A stretch of 64,000 nt of DNA from Diatrype stigma. Its lineage: Eukaryota; Ascomycota; Sordariomycetes; Xylariales; Diatrypaceae. The DNA lies in contig JAKJXP020000028.1 of NCBI GenBank assembly GCA_022225965.2, positions 393,175-457,174 of the forward strand, given 5' to 3'. Positions 43,953 to 56,564 of this stretch are shown here, one piece after another; positions within the stretch are counted from its first letter, which is position 1, and every line of letters begins with the position of its first letter. The position numbers and the translations under genes were made by a program. Below the pieces are notes generated by a model that was given only the letters and a program-made list of their open reading frames with translations, did not search any database and was not told where the DNA came from.

Positions 43953-45451
43953 TCACGAAGCACCACATCGGCCACAGTAACCACATGAACCCGAGCAGTT
44001 CGTAAGGTCGCCTTCAGTATCAGCATTCCAGGCAAACAAATCATCGGCATCGGCATCAGCATCAGCATCAGCATCTGCTACCTTCTCTTCGCCCCCCTCC
44101 GCAACGCCCCCCTCTCTTCCCGCAGCGATCCACATAGCCCTCACCGCGGGCGACAGAGCGGCATCCGTATCGGGCAGCGCCTCGCGCACCTCCAGCATGC
44201 CCTTCCCATCATGTACCAGCTCCAGCTTTGCGCCGCGCGGAGCCGCCGCGCGAGCGCGCGCGGCGATGCGATGCACGAGGGACGCGAGCCTGGCGAGGAC
44301 GCGCCGGTGGTCCGCTTCCCACCGCCCCACCTGGTCGCGGACGTCCTGGACCTGGATGTCCGTGAAGAGGCCACCCTCGTGGCGCGCGAGCACGAACTTG
44401 GACACCTGCGCCACCCAGAGCCGCGGCAGCTCCTCCCCGAGCGTGTCCTCGCACCGCTTCCGGACGCTGCGCGTCTTGAGGTCGAAGATGCAGCCCTGGT
44501 CGACGAGGCTGCCCCCGGCGCGTACCGCAAGCTCTGTATCTGTACTTGCTGTTGCTGGAGCTTGGGATGATATGCGGGTGTCATCGAACGACGATAAGAG
44601 CGCAGAAACCGAAGAAGGGGGCGCCTCGCCTGGTGTCGCAGGGGAGGCACCGTTTACCTTCCTAGTGGCGAGACCCGGCTCCTCCTCGATGTAGCCGTCC
44701 GCTCCGAAACGGACGAGGAACCGGAGACCACCGAAGTCGTAGCGTAGTAGGCGCTCGTTGGAAGTGGATCCTTTCACGTCGCGGTCCCATGTGGTATAGT
44801 TCTCCGGGAAAGTGTGGCCAAAGCCATGGACCTCGGGTATCAGCTCCGTTGGGGAGTTCTCCCGTCGAATGAAGAAAGCGGTTCCCTCCACCATCTCCAC
44901 CAAGATACGGAAGGTCTTGTCTTGCCCCCTGACGAAGCGCAGGAGGTTTCCTAAGCTGCTGCCACAAGCCACGATATCTACTGTGCCCTCGCGGCAGATC
45001 TCAGGCGCTGTCTTGAGGCCGGCAACAATGGCCGGCTCCATTGGGTGTTTCGGGTACCGCGCGGCGTTCTTGTCCCTGAAATATTCCCCATTGTCCTCGG
45101 CTAGGCGAATGGGATTGACAAGGGGAGCCCATCGTGGCGGTCGGCCTGTGCTGTCATTAGCTTGGTCTGGGCACCCCCTATACACGATGAAGCCCTACCA
45201 GGAACCAGTATTGTGGCTTCGCGGTTGTCAAGCCAGCTGTAAGAAGCTATAACAGAGCAGTCTGAGATGACAGCCTTGTCTTCAAAGCCCGTAGCTGACT
45301 CCTCCAGGTCAACTACTCGGATCTCCTCAATCAAAGCGCCAAATGGAGGTGTGGGTATTGTTGGTCGCTGTGACGGAATTCTCTGTGTTCGCTGTTTCCA
45401 GCTTCCCCTGAGGCTTTGATGCGGTCGGCTTTTACGACCCCAATCATACAT
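43953..45451 (-). CDS. Fungal protein of the family often mislabelled GGPP synthetase
   Basis: Exons 45451-45199 and 45145-43953 give 481 aa; the junction restores the conserved ILVPGRPPRWAPL. Core sequence includes DCSVIASYSWLDNREATILV, EDNGEYFRDKNAARYPKHPM, VDIVACGSSLGNLLRFV, IRRENSPTELIPEVHGFGHT and YDFGGLRFLVRFGADGYIEE. Many ascomycetes carry such proteins, often named geranylgeranyl pyrophosphate synthetase in databases (from my recollection of annotations). No DDxxD prenyl-synthase motif is present, so I do not support that function. The Arg/Glu pattern recalls decapping-nuclease folds, a guess only. The C-terminus has a DADADADADA run followed by a Cys-rich end, CSGSCGYCGRCGAS, which may bind metal. 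Confidence 0.8.
44042..44076. repeat. GCATCA/GCATCG hexanucleotide repeat in coding sequence
   Basis: About five hexamer units encode the Asp-Ala repeat near the C-terminus of the gene on the minus strand. The array length is likely variable. Confidence 0.85.
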
Positions 45452-46133
45452 ACTGATGAATTGCTAGCAGTATTTATCTTGTTTGCCCTTCCAGTTGAAC
45501 AACTGATAGTAGGTTGTTGCAGGTGATGCGTATACTAGTGACTACCTATAGGTATCTGGGCAGGGGAGAGAATCACAACCTCATATATAGCCCTGGGGGG
45601 TGGTAATCCCTGTGAGGGTTAGCTAGAACATCAGGAAGAAAACTTTCGGTGAAAGTGTTGGTCGAAAGGGATTGCTGCACAGTACGTCTCTTCTGCACAG
45701 CCTGCTTGATGTCCCAGTAGCCGCCTGCCTTCCGAAGAGCGACGGGAAGTCGCATGCCGGACGCCAATGAGAACCACCAAACCTTCGGGCTATCAATGGG
45801 ATTGCTGCCTTGACAAGATTAAACGGCTCTCTTTGGTGCCCTCATCGTCGATATCAAACAGTTAATGCAAGGCGATCCAATCAGAGTACGTTGTGTAGGC
45901 TGTGTAGCATTGTCTCGGACGCGGGAGGCCCATCAGAAATACTACACCAATGAATCGACACGGGTGGTTATCGACAGTTAGATATTCTACGACATTCCAA
46001 GGCCTAGATTGCATGTGAGACAGCTTACTCCTTTCCCACTTATTGTCTCGGTACTCATTATGTTTATTCTTCTCTTTCTCTTTCTTCCCTCCTTCCTCTA
46101 GAGAGCGACTCACTCTGCGAGTCTGCAACCACC
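45452..46133. other. Divergent promoter region
   Basis: It separates the starts of the gene at 45451 (minus) and the giant helicase-AAA gene at 46134 (plus). A pyrimidine-rich stretch (46069-46098) directly precedes the helicase-AAA start. No gene recognised. Confidence 0.5.
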
Positions 46134-49100
46134 ATGCCACCCAAACCTGATGCTGACGGTCGCCCTGGGAAGCTTCGTAAGCTTTTCAAAGATGTTCTCG
46201 CCGGAAGACGCAAAGTTTCCACTTCTAGTGATGCCAAACTTTTCATCGAGGCCATCCTAGTCCACGAAAGCCCCTCTGTTTGCGTAGAAACGCTGGCTAC
46301 CAGCCCCAGTGGCTTGGAGGCTATTCGCATCAGTACTAGGGCTGATCTCTCAATATCGTTCCTTCAGTCACATGTTATGGGGTTGCTTCTTGTGCTGTCG
46401 ACGCCAGAGATCAAGGCTCTAGCAGAGGGGCAGCTCCTGAGCCGACTGCTACATGTGATTGTGAATCCTCCGACAGTCTGGAAGGAACTTGTCGACGCCT
46501 TTGTGGATAAGCAGCTTGAAGAGCAACATTGGACGCCATTTGCCTGGCTCACATATGAGCTCCTCACAAGTTCTCAGGAACTGGAACTTGATATCCTCTC
46601 CGACGCTCAGATTATTATCCAGACGGGGCGCCTTCTACAGTCGACAACGCATTCAACACGCGAGTTGGCTTATAAGATCGACAAAGTGCTTCAGCTGAAG
46701 ACCGCCTCATTGCCAACAGATGCATCGTTCTCACCAGGTGGTCGGCATGATAACGACTTTGTGGATTTCAGGCAGATCGCTATCTACCCCACCCCTGACG
46801 AGCTGTTGTCTGATGAAGCGCCATTCTATAGACGAGCCCGTGAAGTTTATGAAACCCCACTGGCTGACCGTGTGGCTGTCCACCTAGACAATCAATTCCG
46901 ACTTCTGAGGGAGGATATGCTTGCAGATCTCCGGGAAGATCGGAAGCTTGTATTCGGGAAAAAGAGGGGGAGACGTGCCGGGTTGGTTCTGTACACCATC
47001 AGATGTGTCAGTATAGAGATGGGCAACGAACACCGAGGAAAGTCGTGCTCACTTGCGGTCACATGCGAGAAAGGGCTTGAGCGGATGCAGAAGCTGAACC
47101 CAGAGAACCGAAGAAAGTACCTCAAGGAGAACAAGAACTTTCTCAAGCACCAATCACTCGGGGCTCTATTTCAAGGGGATGAAGTGTGTGGCTTCGCATT
47201 TGTCGATCGAGACGAGGACATGCTCTGCGAGCAGATACCTATTGTGTGTCTTCAATTCACTGATAGCAGGAGCCTAGGAAAAGGCTTGCTTGCGCTCAAG
47301 TCCGACAACGTCAATTTCATGCTCGTTGATAGTCCTGTTTTCGCATATGAGCCTATTCTCAACCAGCTGAAGGTGATGGATCAAATCCCGCTGCAAGACA
47401 TCCTTCTGGACGTTGAAGGGTCTCAGAGTCAAGAGGCATTTAACGTGTTGGAGGAGACCCTTGATCTTTCACAACCACATCTCTCGAGGTTGGTGAGAGG
47501 AATGGACCCTTCCCAAGTCAGTGCTCTGAAAAGGGCTTTGAGACAGCGAGTTTGTCTCATACAAGGACCGCCTGGTAAGTCGCGTTAATCAACGTCAACA
47601 GTCAACACAACGCTAATATTGCCTGCTAGGAACTGGGAAATCCTTTATTGGGTCGCGGATTGCGAAAGCGAATTTCTCTCATACTGATCTCAGGATCATG
47701 GTGATTTCTTTCACAAACCATGCCCTTGATCAATTCTTAGAAGAGTTGCTGGATGCCGGGATCCCTGCTAATGCCATGGTCAGACTGGGCTCCAAGAGTA
47801 CAGATCGAACCTCTGCGTTGATGATGCCGAGGAATTCTTACGCCAATATACCCTCAGAATGTCGAGGAATCATTGCCGATCTAAAAGGGGAGCAATATGA
47901 GCTCCGTGAAGATATAAGCCATGCCTTTACGACGTACTATGATTTCATGCCATCTTTTCAAGCCATGATGGACCACCTTGAGTTTTCCCAAGACGACCGC
48001 CCTTTCTATGATGCGTTCACCGTGCCTCATGAAGACCAGAAGTGGAAACGGGTTGGGGCGAAAGGACGGGAGGTCAGGCCAGACTACTTGTTCAGTCGTT
48101 GGCAGGAGGGCCGCAATCCCGGCATGTACACCAGAAACGTCCCCAAGGAGCTGGAGCCCATCTGGAATATGGAACACCCTCTGAGACTTGAATACATTTT
48201 CAGGTGGCGCAAGGAGATGGTACTGGCGACCATTGAGGATGTCGAAACACCTGTCCAGAAATATGACGCCAAACAGCGGATTATTGACAGTCTTTATAAC
48301 CTGGGCAAGTTAGAGTTGCTCAAGTCTAAGAGAGTCATCGCGTGCACGACGACTGCTGCTGCGATGCAGCAAAAGCTCATCTGTGCTGCTAACCCAGATG
48401 TCATTCTCGTGGAAGAGGCTGGAGAAATACTGGAATGCCATATTCTAGCATCTATGGCACCGTCTGTGAAGCAACTCATTCTGATAGGAGACCATAAACA
48501 GCTTCGCCCCAAGGCGAATAATCACGCCCTGTCGGTAGAGAAAGGAGCTGGATTCGATCTCAACAGGTCGCTGCTCGAAAGATTGATCTTACAGGGCTTT
48601 GAGTACACAAGACTAAGAGAGCAACACCGGATGCATCCGGATATTTCATGTTTCCCTCGAGCACTTACATATCCGGACCTTGAAGATGGCCCTAAGACTA
48701 TGGATCGTCCAATGATTGAGGGTTTGCGGGACCGACTCATGTTCATCAACCATGAACACCCTGAGACCCAGCTGCCTGGCATTGTGGATAGCATTGACGC
48801 GGGAATAAAGGCCAGCAAGCAGAACGAATTCGAAGCGGCGATGGTCTTAAAAATGGTGAGGTACCTTGCTCAACAAGGGTATGGAACGAACAAGATGGTG
48901 GTCTTGACCCCGTACTTGGGGCAACTTCGTCTGCTGAGCCAGCGACTCGAAGAAGAGAACGACCCTGTTCTCAACGATCTAGATGCATCTGCTCTAATCC
49001 AAGCTGGTTTGATGACTCAGGCAGCATCTAAGGTGGGAAAGAGACCATTGCGCATATCCACGATCGGTGAGAAGACATATCCATATCAACTCCGAGGTAC

Positions 49101-52100
49101 GGAGAATCCCACTAACACGGTCCAGACAACTATCAAGGTGAAGAAAGCGATATTGTTATCGTATCTCTTACAAGGGGCAACAAGGGGGGCGAAATTGGCT
49201 TCATGACGGCACCGGAGCGACTGAACGTGCTAATTACTCGCGCAAGAAACTGCCTCATCATTCTAGGCAACATGGACACATTCATGGCCAAGGGAAATGC
49301 AACATGGGTATCATTTTTCGAGATGTTAAAGGAGCGTGGCCACCTCTACGATGGCTTCCCGGTTCTATGTGAGCGCCACCCTGAAACTTCCGCCACCCTT
49401 CAAGGACCGGATGATTTCGACAAATACTGTCCAGATGGAGGCTGCGCTAAAGCTTGGTATGTTACAGACGCTTTACCACGTTGATTTTATTCTAGATCTA
49501 ACCCATTACCAGTAATTCTATGCTCAGATGTGGCTTGCACAAGTGCAATCGTCGATGCCACCGGGTGTCTGATCACACCCAAGTCGAGTGCATTGTGCTT
49601 ATGGATAAGACATGCGATAGGCAGCACAAACGTCGTGTTATGTGCAACAAGAAAGATGAAGTCTGTAGCAAGTGCATTCACGAGGATAAAGAACAGGAGA
49701 GGAGAATTTGGAGAGATCTTGACCTTGAGCTAGAACGAAACAAGCGACAAGCGGCATACAACAAGGAGCTCATAAAGATCCAAGACGAGATTGACCATCA
49801 ACGTCGTATCATGAAGAACATGACTGAAACAGAAGCAGAAAAGAAAGCACTCGAGCAGCAGAAGCAGCAGCTCAAGGATCTGAAGCAAACCACGTCTAGA
49901 ATGGCAGAGATCAAGAAAGCGCAGGCAGCCGCAAGTGTCAAGACACCCCAGAAGACGAATGAACCCCCCAAGCCATATGATCTTTCGAGCCTTCTAGACG
50001 GGGCCCAGGCAGAATGGGAATACTCTAAGCAGTTTGATGGTGCGCGAAACGATTATCTAGATGAGCTGATGGGCATGATTGGCCTCGAAGAAGTCAAGCA
50101 GACTTTCCTCGAGATCAAGGGCAAGGTTGACACGAAGGTTCGGCAAAACGTGCCTCTCAGTTCCGAGAGATTTAACTGTTCACTATTGGGAAATCCTGGG
50201 ACTGGTAAGAGCTACCTTGGAAGCTTTTATAAGTTGGACGGCAATCCGCTAATAATTACCTTCTTCAAGGGAAAACCACTGTGGCACGCTTGTATGCCAG
50301 CTTCCTCACTTCTGTCGGAGTCCTGCCGGGCTCGCGGTTCGAAGAGACCACGGGATCTAAGCTAGCAAATCTCGGAGTCACCGGCTGCCAGAAGCTCGTC
50401 GAGGATGTCCTAAATGATGGAGGCGGCGTCATCTTCATTGACGAGGCCTACCAGCTTACCTCGGGGAACAGCTACGGCGGTGGCGCGGTGCTCGACTATC
50501 TTCTCCCGGAGGTGGAAAATCTCACCGGCAAGATTGTCTTCGTCCTGGCTGGTTACAACAAGCAGATGGAAAGTTTCTTCTCGCACAACCCAGGACTGCC
50601 CAGCCGGTTCCCCTTCGAAATGAAGTTCGCTGACTACACCGATCAGGAATTGCTCCAGATCCTCGGTCTCAAGATCACGAAGCAGTACAAGGGGGCCATG
50701 AAGTGCGAGGACGGGCTAGATGGCCTGTTCTGTCGCATCGTAGCGCGGCGGGTCGGCCGCGGTCGCGGACGGGAGGGTTTCGGAAATGCCAGGACCATCG
50801 AGAACACGCTGGCGGAGATCACCCAGCGCCAAGCGACACGGCTCACCCGACAACGTCGAGCCAAGCGCAAACCGGATGACCTGTTGCTGACGAAAGAGGA
50901 TATCATAGGACCAGAGCCTTCTGAAGCCCTGGCCAAGTCCGCGGGTTGGAAAAAGTTGAACACGCTTATCGGGCTCAAGTCGGTGAAGCAAGCCGTCAGG
51001 GCGCTCGTATCTAGTGTCGAGCAGAACTACCAGCGCGAACTCGCCGAGCAGCCACCGATCGAGTACTCCCTCAACAAGGTCTTTCTTGGCAACCCAGGAA
51101 CTGGAAAAACCACAGTAGCTAAGCTGTATGGTCAGATTCTGGCTGATCTTGGATTGCTTTCCAAGGGTGAAGGTAAGTTCTATATGCGAGGTATCTGTAG
51201 ACTAAATGACGAGGGAGTGAGAACAGTGTTGATGTTTTTTAGTTATCATCAAGAACCCATCCGACTTTGTCGGGGCGGCTCTTGGACAGTCGGAACAACA
51301 GACCAAAGGCATCCTAGCAGCTAGCCTAGGGAAAGTCCTTGTCATTGACGAGGCTTATGGTCTGTATGGTGGCGGAGGCACTCAAGGCTCTTCGGGCGAC
51401 CCATACAAGACAGCTGTGGTCGATACCATTGTGGCGGAAGTGCAGAGCGTTCCTGGCGATGACCGCTGCGTGTTACTTCTGGGATATAAAAACCAGATCG
51501 AGACGATGTTCCAGAATGTCAATCCAGGGTTAGCCAGGCGGTTCCCTCTTTCATCTGCCTTCGAATTCGAGGACTTTGACGACGGCGAGCTGGGTCAGAT
51601 CCTTAGTCTCAAGCTAAACCAACAGGCATTCAAGGCCACCGGCCAAGCCAGAGATGTGGCAATGGAGATACTAGGTCGCGCGCGCAACCGGCCGCATTTC
51701 GGGAACGCTGGAGAAATCGACATTCTATTGGATGCGGCCAAGGCAAGGCACCAGTTGCGATTGACTAGCGGTGCAACCAAGTTGGTCGATAGTCTAGAGC
51801 CCGTCGACTTTGACAAGGACTTTGACCGTGCCCAGAGCGCTGAAACCGATGTCCGAAAGCTGTTCGAAGGGACGGTCGGATCTGAGGAGATCATCAACCT
51901 GCTGCTCGGCTACCAAGACACTGTACGCAGCATGAAAACCATTGGTCTGGACCCGAAGGAGCACATACCTTTCAACTTCTTGTTCAGAGGCCCACCCGGG
52001 ACTGGGAAGACCACCACCGCCAGGAAGATGGGCAAGGTCTTCTACGACATGGGGTTTCTAGCGACAGCGGAGCTAGTCGAGTGCTCTGCCACTGACTTAA

Positions 52101-53333
52101 TCGGCCAATACGTCGGACAGACAGGCCCCAAGGTACATCAACTGCTAGACAAGGCTTTGGGCAAGGTTCTCTTCATCGATGAGGCTTACCGTCTTGCTGA
52201 TGGGGGGTTTGCGACTGAGGCAGTCAACGAACTGGTCGACTCTGTCACGAAGGTCACATATGAGAGAAAGCTGGTCATCATCCTTGCCGGATACGAGTCT
52301 GATATCAATCGTCTGATGTCAATCAATGAAGGCCTGACGTCGCGCTTTCCAGAGGTCATCAACTTCCGTAGTTTGAGCCCTGAGGAATGCATGGTGCTGC
52401 TGCGTAAAATTCTTTCCAAACAAAAGGAGGCCCTCCAGCTTAAAGGTATATCCTTTGACCTGAACGCGTTGGATCTTCCCAGCCCAACATTCACCTCAAA
52501 AGTCACACAATTGTTTTCCAGCCTTTCTAAGCAACCTAGCTGGGCAAGCGCTCGAGATGTGGGCACAGTAGCTCAGAAAATCTTCATGGGGACGCTTCAG
52601 GACAAAGCTCGCCTCAAAGAGGGGAGACTAGTTGTTGAGGAGCATGTAGTCATTTCGAAACTGGAAGACCTGTTCAAGGAGCGCGAGTCCCGCAGCCAAA
52701 CAGTCCAGAAGAGCCACTTGAATGAGCTGAAGAAAATGAGGGCGGCCTTCCAAGTCCAAGACGCGCCCAAGATGGCCCCTAACATCACAAAAACATCTAC
52801 AACCACCTGCGCTGAAACTTCAGAGCCCCCCAAGCCCGAACCCGAGCCCGAGCCCGCGCCCGCACCTCAGCAAATAGAGACCGTGAAGCAAGATAGTAGG
52901 CCCAGACAGTCATCCGACGAGGCCAAGCGAGACGCCGGAGTGAGCGACGCTATCTGGGAACAGCTCCGGAAGGACAAGCAGGCTGAGCAGGACAGGGAGG
53001 ACGAGTACCGACGGCTGTTGGAAGAGAAGAACAAAGCCACAGATGCGGCCCGTGACAGGATCATCAAGAAGATCCTGGAGGAGGAACGCAGACGCGAGGA
53101 GGAGGCTGCGATGCAGAAGAAACTGCAGGAGATGGGTGCCTGCCCTGTGGGCTACCACGTAAGTCAACGCTCTGAACTCTCGATGCGGTTGATGACAACA
53201 GCCACCCCTTATATAAGTTCCAAGGCTTTTACGTGCTGACTGGTGCTTCTTCTAGTGGATTAAACAAGGGGCTGGAGGATACCGATGTGCCGGTGGTTCT
53301 CATTACATGTCTGATGATCAGCTGCGCCTCTAA
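46134..53333 (+). CDS. NFX1/ZNFX1-like helicase fused to three CbbX-type AAA ATPases
   Basis: Seven exons (46134-47574, 47630-49066, 49126-49456, 49513-50204, 50270-51172, 51243-53158, 53256-53333) give 2265 aa. Residues 1-420 are a helical N-terminal region. The SF1 helicase follows: GPPGTGKS (478-485, split by intron 1), VEEAGE (about 741), GDHKQLRPK (767), REQHRMHPDIS (811), YQGEESDIVIVSL and LITRARNCLIILGN (995). A Cys/His-rich NFX1-type zinc region (1060-1130) and a coiled coil come next. Three CbbX/SpoVK AAA modules have Walker A at about 1297, 1574 and 1851, Walker B motifs with IDEAYxL at 1356, 1636 and 1911, and SRFP/RRFP arginine fingers. The tail has an EPEPEPAPAP linker, a coiled coil and GGYRCAGGSH. 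Helicase relatives act in RNA silencing and antiviral sensing; the role of the AAA part in fungi is unknown. Confidence 0.93.
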
Positions 53334-54021
53334 TTTGATGTCATGGGATTGATCTCCTAAGGATGGTACTACATAGTCCTGTTGGATTCAGAAGATCACA
53401 AATAGAGATGGATTCGGATACAGATGTTGTCATACAGAGGAAAGAAGCGTTCTTTAGTCTAAGGAGCAGAAGAGTCCTGTGAAGAAGCTTCCTGTCGTTT
53501 CCTGTAATGCGTTGTGATTGCCTATACTATTGTATCTCGTATATCTGCTGATGCGGAAGGAAAGGTTTTCCTGCAGAGCTCCAAAGCTCGGGATTCCTTC
53601 TCTATATATATTCGGTGTGGGCTAGGGGAAGCCTAAGTGCCGTGCGCCGCGCGCCGCCTATACGCTAGCATAGGGAGTGAGCCACCCCCTTAAGCCACCG
53701 GTGGCTGCCAACAAGTTCTATAAATACAGTATGCCAAGCCACTACGAAGTAGGTGCCGATCACTGGTTATGTAATCCAAACTCTCCTATTGTGAACCCCT
53801 ATACCGCGACAAGTTCCATCTATTCGAGATCATAATCCATCCTTTCTGTACGCTTGCACCTAACATACCTATGAAGCTCCTACTTGCTACATCGGGGAAG
53901 AGTAAAAGCACGTTTGCCATGTTCCTAGGAGACAGAGTATGTGAGTCAGCGCTTGGACGAATTGTATCCGAAGTGACGGATGAACTACTTAAGATAGGCT
54001 GCTTATACATACCTCATGCTT
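53334..54021. other. Intergenic region between convergent helicase-AAA and HET genes
   Basis: It holds 3' flanking DNA of both. A GC-rich CCGTGCGCCGCGCGCCGCC segment lies near 53640. No gene recognised. Confidence 0.5.
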
Positions 54022-56564
54022 CTAGACAATCAGGAAGTCTTCAATCGGGAGAGAGTCAAGCACCGTGTCCATGTCCTTGAAGGTGTTGTTTATGGCTGCT
54101 CGTGCAACGATGCGATGTTCACCTGGAAGGACACCTAGTCCTTCTACCTCCCTGAGAACGAAATAAACAGGCGCGCTCTCCAGCAAGCAGACCTTGTCGC
54201 CCACTCTGGTAGACTTCGTCGCCATACCAACAAACCCCTTTTCCGTAATGAAGTAGCAATTATGACCCATAGAAATAACACTTTGTCGACGACGGAGAAG
54301 CTCGCTAAAGTCTCCTTCGGGCAATCTCCAATCGGAAATTAGAGTGAAGAAGGCGGTATTAGACATCATCCTATCATTTTCATCAGACGTGGATAGTCGG
54401 TCGAGGCCACGCCTTTTCTTCTGTTTTTTCCACGTGTTTGACGCATGATATAGCATCTGTAATTCATCATCGTCATGAACGAGGGGTTCCATCAAACCCG
54501 TCTCGCAGATGCGATCTATATTGATCCCCGTACAGAAGAGAGTCCTCGGGGTAGCTAGACAACCACTACCAGTGAACTTCTTCAGAGCAGGATGTGAACG
54601 GGCCTCAGTATAAAGAAATCCGTCAAGTGTCACATGGTGTGTCACTACCGTTGCATCTCCAGTTTCGAAACGATGCGTGTCACAATAAGTGAAATCGAGA
54701 ACCCAAGAAGGGGCAATTGGGACTTTTTCAGTATCTGTCTGGGTCTCAATCAAGAGTTTGAGCATTCCAGTAAATGCCAAATTCCCCGTAGCATTATAGC
54801 AACGGGCCGTCGCTCGTCTGAAAGTATCTTCGCAAGTCTCGTTATAGTTCACATGTATAAGGCGTCCGAGACATCTGGGGAGAAGAGATTCTAAAGCAAA
54901 AATCTTATCTCGTGGATTGGAGGCTTTGTAGGCATCTGTCAGACGTACCAAGTTGGCGAAACTATTGGTGTCTTTTTTCTGCATGCGGCCTGGACGGAGA
55001 TAAACTAATAATGGCGCCCTGAATGAATGCATAGCACGGGCTCGGGAGATCATAGTTGAGAGTGCAATGCTTGGCTCTGGTTTATCAAGCCATGATGTTA
55101 GCATAATGTACCGACTTTTAATAGAGCACCTCAAGCCTTTTGCCACTCACCATATGATGAATCATTTTCCAAGGTATCCAATGTTTCGCTCATCGACTTG
55201 CTAACCTCAAAAATAATATCTACTGCAAGTATAAAATCGTCGAACGAGAATTGATTCTCTCCGAAGAGGAATATCGGCGGTGACCTTGGGAGGGCAGCTT
55301 CTTGGATCGTCCATATTCTCTCCCACCACTCCTGTGACAAGATATCTCGTACGCAGCACCAAAGCATGAGATAGAGCGCGAGCTTCTTCTCCATCCACTG
55401 TGTCTGTAATGGACATGCTTGTAGCTCTTGAAGAATAGTACAAAGGTCGTGTTGGTGCATTGTTATTTCTTCAAATCCTGTTGAGAGAGGAGAATCGATA
55501 TCATTGAAAACAGACATGGCAGATACTGTCAAGGTTGAGGCATGGTTCAGCCAAATGATTGTTTGTCTCGCTTCAGCGTATATGTCTCTCATTAGACGGA
55601 CCTGATGTGTTTTCTCTTCATTGTCGGATTGGTTGATGCAAATCGCATCTACCCATATGTATAGATCTTTGTGAGGATTTGAGTCGCGTAAGCTACGAAG
55701 TATTTCGTAGAGACGCTCAGTTATAGGGAAAAGACGACCCTCGAACCAAATGCACTTCTTCTTTTCGCCTGTTCCCCAAACGTATGATAAAGCCATTTCA
55801 ATACTGTCTTGACCCAACTTGCGCTCTTGGAGCTCACATCTCATGTAGCTACCGGTGCCACCAAAAACCCTCAGGATTCGGATTCGACCACCAGAAGAAC
55901 CAAGAGGGGTTTCGTATAAAGACTCTTCGCATGAAAGCCGGGGTTTCTTTTGGTCCATGACTCTGTTCACGGACTGATCGATGTCTTTTGGATACCGCAC
56001 CTTGACGGATTTAGTCTTCTCATGGAGGATTGAGAGAACATGGAGATTGTTGGCTATGTCAAGCTCTCTCCATCCAGTCGAAATCTGTTCCGGAGCAACA
56101 CCGACGTCGAATACATTGATGATTTCGTATAAAGTCGAGTGTAAGATCTCGTGAAGAGCCCTTTGTAGATCAGGATCGTCTCCTTTTTCCTTGTTCCATT
56201 GTTTCCATTCTATGAGGCAATCCAGCTTATGCATTAGCTTAGTATGATCAACATCAGGACCTGTTGGTAGTTTCTCAGCAGAAAACTTATCGAATAATCG
56301 AAACCATAGTGCATATTTGTGTTCCAATCCACCCTGCCCAGAGATGTATTCACGGATTGCTTCATAGAGGAATCCAAAATGGTCAGGTTCTTTGGTGTAG
56401 AGATCTTCCAGAACGTCTTGGATAGCATATGACACAGTGAGGAGAATTGAGAAAATCTTGGAATTTCGCGAGTGCAAGTCGTTGATTTCTGTGACTGGGG
56501 TTGTTATTGATGGAAAGGGTTGGTCGATACATTCCAACTTGTTTGCCATGACAAATAATTTCAT
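54022..56564 (-). CDS. HET-domain protein with unusual N-terminal region
   Basis: Exons 56564-55151 and 55076-54022 give 822 aa; the intron is GTGAGT...CCAG with a GCTAAC branch site. The HET core starts late, near residue 255: EMALSYVWGTGEKKK, then DLYIWVDAICINQSDNEEKT and VRLMRDIYAEARQTIIWLNH, the three classical HET motifs, all intact. WWERIWTIQEAALPR follows, the usual continuation. The first 250 residues are helix-rich (FSILLTVSYAIQDVLEDLYT, FGFLYEAIREYISGQGGLEH) and of no family I know. In most HET proteins the core lies near the N-terminus. The C-terminal half (NPRDKIFALESLLPR etc.) is the common HET-associated region. It sits between two paralogous AAA genes on the opposite strand. 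HET domains drive incompatibility cell death. Confidence 0.9.

Noticed and set aside
43953..45451. Annotation as geranylgeranyl pyrophosphate synthase
   Set aside because: No Asp-rich DDxxD motifs or all-helical prenyltransferase pattern can be seen in the translated exons.
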